Position numbers and translations under genes: made by a program. Under the pieces are notes generated by a model. The model worked only from the letters and a program-made list of their open reading frames with translations, was not told where the DNA came from and ran no database searches. Source: Cudoniella acicularis (lineage: Eukaryota > Ascomycota > Leotiomycetes > Helotiales > Helotiaceae). From it: a stretch of 38,887 bases of DNA. Position 1 is the stretch's first letter. Each line of letters begins with the position of its first letter. The stretch covers positions 1-38,887 of the forward strand of contig JAAMPI010000404.1 of the NCBI GenBank assembly GCA_013054445.1, in the 5' to 3' direction. Of the stretch, positions 33,801 to 38,887 are shown piece after piece.

Positions 33801-36800
33801 ATGGCGAGAGCCCTCACCTCTGCGCCACAGTGAGTGATCAGTGCTGGTGCTGACACTTCAGGCTCGGTCATGACTACGAACCAATGGCGGAATTTGAGAA
33901 ATGCTTGACGGTTGGCAGCACAGCATTGGTGGGCTCGATGCATGAGACAACCTTGGTCTCGTAGAACAGCGTGAGATCCCCTTTTCTGAGCCTTCCTGTT
34001 GGATACCGACCACGTGGAACCCGCAAACCCTGATCTTTTCCTCTGCAGGTAATGCCGTGGATGCATGTTCCTCACTGGGCGGATAAAAGAGTCTTGCCTC
34101 ACACCCTGCATATACATCTGCCATGTATCTTCAAGGCACAGTGCTTCAAGAGCGCATCGCCCACTACCGATTTACATCTTGCTTCCGAATGGCCTGTACT
34201 CCGTACTGGCGCGATGGATTGCAGATTTTTGAGATTTGGGATCCTAATAAAAGTCCTGCCCACTTTCCGCAAAAGGAAGCGCTCCCACTGGTTCTCCGGG
34301 ATCTCACATAGGCTTTGTGTGAGGGCGATTTTGGTGGCGTCCTCTCGTAACTTTTAGTATTACCCTCAGAATGCCGGTGCTAAACTTTGAAACGAGTCGG
34401 ATTCGTTTTGGGTTTTTACAAATCTCATGGCTTGACAGGTCGGTCGTCTAATAAAGAAACCCCTGTCCAAGCCACAGAGGCAAAGCACTCTGGAAATCCT
34501 CTCCGCGAATGTTAATTCAATTATTTAGGACGAAAATCATCTGCGCCAGGGCATAGCCTAAAAGTAACTGGGAGTAGTCCTTATTCCCGGTGTGCTACAC
34601 CAAGTCAGATCCAAGAAGCTTAGTTGTACTGCACATAAAAATTTGCGACGGACTCCGCTTTCCATTGTTGGGAGAATTAAGATGGGAAAATGGGTACCCG
34701 CTTGCGAACGAGTACAGAACACAACACAGGCGTCAAAAGTGGCTCCATTCAATTCCAGAAAATGGGTTCATCCTATCAAGGAATAGAATTCCAGCCAACC
34801 GTTCCACGAGCTTCATCTGAACCGCCAGTTCCGAGATCAGTTGAGTCAAGTTACCTCGAAGTTGCATGGTCGTTGGCGGGTCACTTGACAGGCATCAATC
34901 AGAGTAAAGACTGCAACATTTTAACTTCATTGGGCAAAACATTTGGCCGTGCTAAACTTAACGGGAACTTAACGTTACATTCCATGATAAATGTAAGTTT
35001 TATTTTCCCAAGGTTTCTCGGGATCTAAATCCACATCGAATAGCCATAAGACGCTCGAAGTACGCCAAGTCCACTTTTCCCAACAGCTAACCTCAACTAG
35101 CGCAAGACACTTCTTGAACATCGGGAGTTCAGGCACCAGTAACTGTTTCACAGTAATAGCACAATGGACATAAAATTGTGGATACACGGCAATTACTTAC
35201 AGGCACCAGCACGCTTTAGCCATCCAACGACTAGGATTTGCACCACCTCCGCGTTTTTATGTATGCATGTCATCTGAGTTGCATACCCTAAATACGATAA
35301 ATTACTCAACCGGAACAAATTAAATTTACGTAGGTAAAGTCGGACAGTTCCCGGGAAGATCAGGCTAATCGATAAGTTTCAGTGCTGAGTAACACTCAGC
35401 TTTCGTAAGATATCGTCTTATATGATAGTAATGGGACTAAACAGTCAGAGCTAGATATTACAGAGGTCATTGAAACCTGGGATTGGATTAACGAGATGCA
35501 TGCAGGGACACGACTTGATCCACTCATTTCTTCAGCAGGTTTCCCCAGACGGGTAACCACCGCTCGCCATCGCCTGTCAACAAGTGGAACCGATTCCCGT
35601 GTTCCTTGTTTTTCTCAAAATCGCTCCAGTTCAGTCACCAGGAAAATTCCACCACTTTGGCCATTCAACGTATGGATGTCCGAATTACAACACGAGCATC
35701 TTTTCGTGCACCGGGAATACAGACCAGACATTTTAACCCGACGAATGGTCCGAGACACTTGGTACACTAATACAACATTACACATACACCTGGGAAATGC
35801 GAGCCAAAGTGATTCCTGGAACGAAGAAACGGCGGCGTGCTGTAGAACGGAACGCGAAATGTGGAATAGCAACACCAGATCCTGCACTTGCCTCGCCATT
35901 GCAACGTTCTGCTGCGTTGTTTGTATGATACATCTTAGTAAACAATCGGGTATGACGTCAAAGGGTCGAGTTCCGGAGTTTTAATCATCTTTTGGGGTAG
36001 TTGATAAGTAGGTGGGACAAATGTTTTATTTCCTTCCTGTAATTGTTTTCGCGGTACGCTTATGGGTTCTCGTACATAGGCAGCAAGTGCTGCGGAAGTA
36101 TTCCCGAAACATCCGTAAGTATCAAATTTTTTGAACTGATAGGGGATTCGCCCATGCCGTACATATTGGTTGGTGGTGGTGGTTACCAAATAGCGGCAAC
36201 GTACAGACACACTACTTGGTACCCACCTCCTGCCTTTCCCCTAGATACGTACTAAGGTACCAGATCATGCGGGTCGGTGCTGTGGCATGCCAAGTGGCCC
36301 ACGAAAACGGGTTGTACCATAGAAGGTGCTCAGGTGGGAGGTACAGCATGGAGTGGAGATAAGGGAATCTGCTACCCGGGGCCCGGTTCTGGGAGAGTCT
36401 GGAAGCCTGCAAGCCTGCCTCGGGTAGTACGGGCGTGATTGGAAGGCCACGGATGGAAGGTATTGAGAAGAACTTTGTGCGTTGTGTGTACGGAGTACGT
36501 GGTGAGACAAGATGAGGCGGGAGTTCATGCTGCTTCCCTTCCGTAGGTCTCGAGTGAGGCTGGGATGCTGGGATGGGATATGTTCCGTGGGGGTGAGGAT
36601 GCCCCACGGGATTGCTGGCTCGGGATCGTGCATCGAACAGGATTCGGAATAGGAACCGGTGAGTGATTTCGGTGTGAGGATAATGCTGAGTGAGTTGGTG
36701 CTGACTCCTGTCTTCTGTCACGCTAATCACATCTTCCTTTTGAGAGACGTCGGCAGTTTTCTCGATTTTTTTCCTATGTTCTACGGAGTTTTCACTCGAT

Positions 36801-36857
36801 TGTCCGGCTTGCCCCTCGGGTCCTACATGGCCGAGTACAGGCCTCATTTGCTTTCAG

Positions 36858-37115
36858 TCTAGAATCAAAAAAAAGTCTCCTACCGGGCTTAGGGATTTTG
36901 GAATCAGAGAAGATCGGAAGGCTGGAGAACAAAATGAGAGGCCCATTAACGCCCTCTCAGAACTTCTCTTAAATGAAGCCCAACAGAACGCGTCGGGGCC
37001 AGCTACGGAATATGAACGCTGGATGAAGCAAATCATCTGCTCTAGACGGTTGGGAAAGAACAAACTAATGTTCACATGGATTCATCTAACAAGCAGACTC
37101 TATCAATTCCAAGTT
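36858..37115 (+). other. Candidate isolated coding exon, no homology recognised
   Basis: A plus-strand frame is open from 36744 to the TGA at 37197-37199 (151 sense codons). Inside it, TTTGCTTTCAG at 36847-36857 is a good acceptor and GTAAGT at 37116 a consensus donor. The enclosed 86 codons read as a mixed, non-repetitive, protein-like sequence (for example PATEYERWMKQIICSRRLGK). No start exon, next exon or family could be found. It may be a chance open frame; if real, the gene is undescribed here. Confidence 0.2.
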
Positions 37116-37185
37116 GTAAGTTCACTACTAGAGAAACCGAGGCATGGGAGTTTAAAGTGGCAGGAGGAGTGGGGTAAATATTTGA

Positions 37186-37258
37186 GTTCGTTCACTTGAA
37201 CGGTGAACGGACGAACGAGCGAATGGATGAACGAGCGAACGAACGAATGAATGAATTG
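37186..37258. repeat. GAAC/GAAT tetranucleotide array with flanking inverted GTTC
   Basis: GTTCGTTCAC near 37186 is followed by an imperfect array of GAAC, GAGC and GAAT units to 37258. The first unit and the array are complementary, so a hairpin is possible. It lies about 440 bp past the stop of the mannosyltransferase gene. Confidence 0.65.
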
Positions 37259-37695
37259 ACAGGTTAAAGGGGTGAGCGAGTAGGTGAAATTTCATGTCTC
37301 TTTCTTTGAGTATTTTGGGAGAGGGAAAAGGAGAGGGAGGGGTGAGGATTGTTGTGTTGTGTTGTGAGGGAATTGGGTAGGTGGTTGGTTGGTTGGAAGG
37401 GGCTGGATGTGATGATGCTACAAGAAAGAAAAGGACGGAGGAGTTTCCCTATTGATTCGTCGGAGGCGGGGGCAGTTGTGTACAGGGATGTGATGCTATA
37501 GAGCACAGTACTAGAAATCATGCGCTTCTGCCTCTGTATGTGAGGTGCTTGCTTAGTTCAACTAAATGAGAAACCGTTTGGATATCCGCTCAAAACGCCG
37601 TTCTCAGACGCCCATTTGTATCATTCCCTCAATGTCCGGTGTCCGCTCTGATGATCCCCACTCCTTTCCAGATCAGATCCAAGCAACCTCTCAAA

Positions 37696-38887
37696 TCAAA
37701 CATGCATCCACCCATTTTCCACCAAAACTTGCATCTCATTAACCAAACACTCCTTCCCCTCCTCCTTCCTCACAATCCCCATCGCCTTCTCCTTCTTCCA
37801 TTCCTTCCACTTTCCGGCCCTCACCCCACCACCACTAGCACCCCCCTCCCAGGCCTTCACCCTCCTCTCCACCATGAACTTCTCGCTTCTAGCCGCCCAC
37901 CCTCGGACCCACCTTGCTACGCGGTTCTTCCACATTCCGTACCATAATTCTCCTTGTTGCGGCCATTGTCCTCTTCTTTCGTTTTGAGCCGCAGTGATGA
38001 GAGGCGAAGACATGATAGTAGAGTCGGAGAGGATGGAAGAGGGAATTGGTCCTTGTGGGTTCACGAGCACGTATGTGGTGGCGTTGTAGCTAACGCGCAC
38101 GTTGGGGTTGAGCCATACGCCTTTTGTAGAGCGGAGGGGGTTGTCGCTGTGGATGAGGCAGCATTCGGAGGCTTCGAGGTGGAGTTGAGCGAGGGAGTCC
38201 GGGACGCGCGGAATTGGAGGGGGTTCTGTGTTTGTGGTGATGGTTTGTCTGGGGTTGGAGCAGGAGTGGGGTTTGGAGAGGGGTAGAAGGGTGAGGCGGC
38301 GAAGGAGACGATGCCGTTCCAGCAGGATTGGACGGGGATGGGGTGGAGGGAGAGGAGGGGGTTGAGGGAGGAGGTGGAGATGAAGTAGGGGTAGGTTTCT
38401 GTTGCTGTCTTAAGGCCGTTGGAGTCGCGGAGAGCGAAGGTGTCGTAGCTGGTGGTGGGTGTTAGCTTTGGGTTTTGGGGTTGTTATTGAGCCCTGGAGT
38501 CTGATGAGGGATGAGGGAAAGGATGCAGAGAAATGGGATGTAGAAGAAAAGGTAGTCTTAGAAAGGGGATGTTCGTAATTGTGAGAAAGAAGGAGAAGCG
38601 AAACGAACTTACTATATCTCTGCACTAGATGAAAAGTCCAACGTGCAAACTGCAGCATAGTCGCCATCTCTCGTAGAAAGCAACGTCGCAACGTCCTCAG
38701 TCTACAAAACATCAGTCATCCTCTCCACAGTCCCCTCAAAGCACGTGATGCCCCTTTTACACAACCCAAAAACAGTCAGATCACTCACAGTAAACACTAC
38801 ATCTCCAACCCAAAGCACCCTATCAAATCGCCCCTTCCCCTCCTGTTCCAATCTTGCAAGCGGCTCCATGGCATGATTCCTCAAATT
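37696..38887 (-). CDS. CAP59/CMT1-type alpha-mannosyltransferase, 3' part, with one-base frameshift (5' end beyond window)
   Basis: Minus-strand exons are 38887-38789 (partial), 38701-38613 and 38448-37696. Family cues in order: NHAMEPLARLEQEGKGRFDR, then VLWVGDVVFT (the metal/nucleotide-sugar segment, usually NDVVFT), GDYAAVCTLDF, YDTFALRD, VQSCWNGIVSF, VPDSLAQ, EASECCLIHSDNP and KGVWLNPNVRVSYN. These are characteristic of the cryptococcal capsule proteins CAP59/CMT1 and their ascomycete relatives, Golgi-type alpha-1,3-mannosyltransferases whose acceptor is usually unknown. The frame changes by one base between LQFR and VPDSLAQ: one nucleotide is missing around 38205-38208, which fits an Arg-Gly-Val codon series. 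Restoring one base makes the last exon sum to whole codons. Introns are 87 and 164 nt. The protein ends VLVENGWMHV. Confidence 0.85.

Larger units (their letters stand above)
29658..37695. other. About 8 kb gene-poor region upstream of the bHLH gene
   Basis: Many frames of 60-210 codons occur on both strands, but their translations are low-complexity or random and overlap on several frames; none matches a family I recognise. The region is relatively GC-rich between about 30.2 and 34.1 kb. It contains short tandem repeats, a G13 run at 30251-30263 and a GAAC/GAAT array near 37.2 kb. It probably holds a long bHLH promoter/5' leader, and perhaps non-coding transcripts. One candidate exon (36858-37115) is listed separately. 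Confidence 0.4.

Noticed and set aside
35496..35984. 162-codon plus-strand open frame
   Set aside because: No family resemblance, and an opposing frame covers the same bases; probably chance.
36212..36847. 211-codon minus-strand open frame
   Set aside because: The translation is Pro/His/Ser/Arg-rich and random-looking, with no domain, no splice context and overlapping frames of similar length.

Overview
The window is nuclear DNA of a filamentous ascomycete (Pezizomycotina). Every recognisable gene is eukaryotic and most are split by short introns of about 46-190 bp with GTRNGT donors and YAG acceptors. The gene set includes PEX5, SDH1, alpha-tubulin, a fungal cellobiose dehydrogenase, a CAP59-type mannosyltransferase and an RGG/RRM protein. 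The protein flavour suggests Leotiomycetes, but I cannot prove this from sequence alone. No bacterial operons, CRISPR arrays, rRNA or convincing tRNA genes were seen.

Layout, left to right: the 3' end of a mitochondrial carrier (+); a TspO/MBR membrane protein (-); ARS2/SERRATE (+); alpha-tubulin (+); a gene-free convergent interval with an AT-rich, repeat-like island (about 9.18-10.26 kb); arginyl-tRNA synthetase (-); a second AT-rich gene-free interval (13.3-15.6 kb); a nine-exon cellobiose dehydrogenase with a C-terminal CBM1 (-), divergent from SDH1 (+); PEX5 (-); a two-RRM protein with a mitochondrial-type leader (-); a bHLH-zipper regulator (-) followed upstream by about 8 kb without a convincing gene; and the 3' part of a CAP59/CMT1-type mannosyltransferase (-) running off the right edge.

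Functionally this is mostly housekeeping: RNA processing, cytoskeleton, translation, TCA cycle/respiration and peroxisomal import. It also holds a secreted lignocellulose-oxidising enzyme, a transcription factor and a capsule/cell-wall-type glycosyltransferase. Genes were reconstructed by hand from splice phase and family conservation; all exon sums close to whole codons, with three exceptions.

The exceptions are the most useful result. Three conserved genes (TspO, ArgRS, CAP59) each need exactly one single-base correction to stay in frame. Two of the sites are extra bases in T7/T8 runs and one is a missing base in a GC context. The pattern points to residual indel errors in the assembly rather than three pseudogenes. 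Other notable points: a start codon split by an intron (AT|G) in the RRM gene; 7-nt and 9-nt terminal coding exons in ArgRS and CDH; a CBM1 that has lost most of its aromatic binding face and is attached without a linker; and a possible mitochondrial/cytosolic dual start in ArgRS. I found no clear previously undescribed system.
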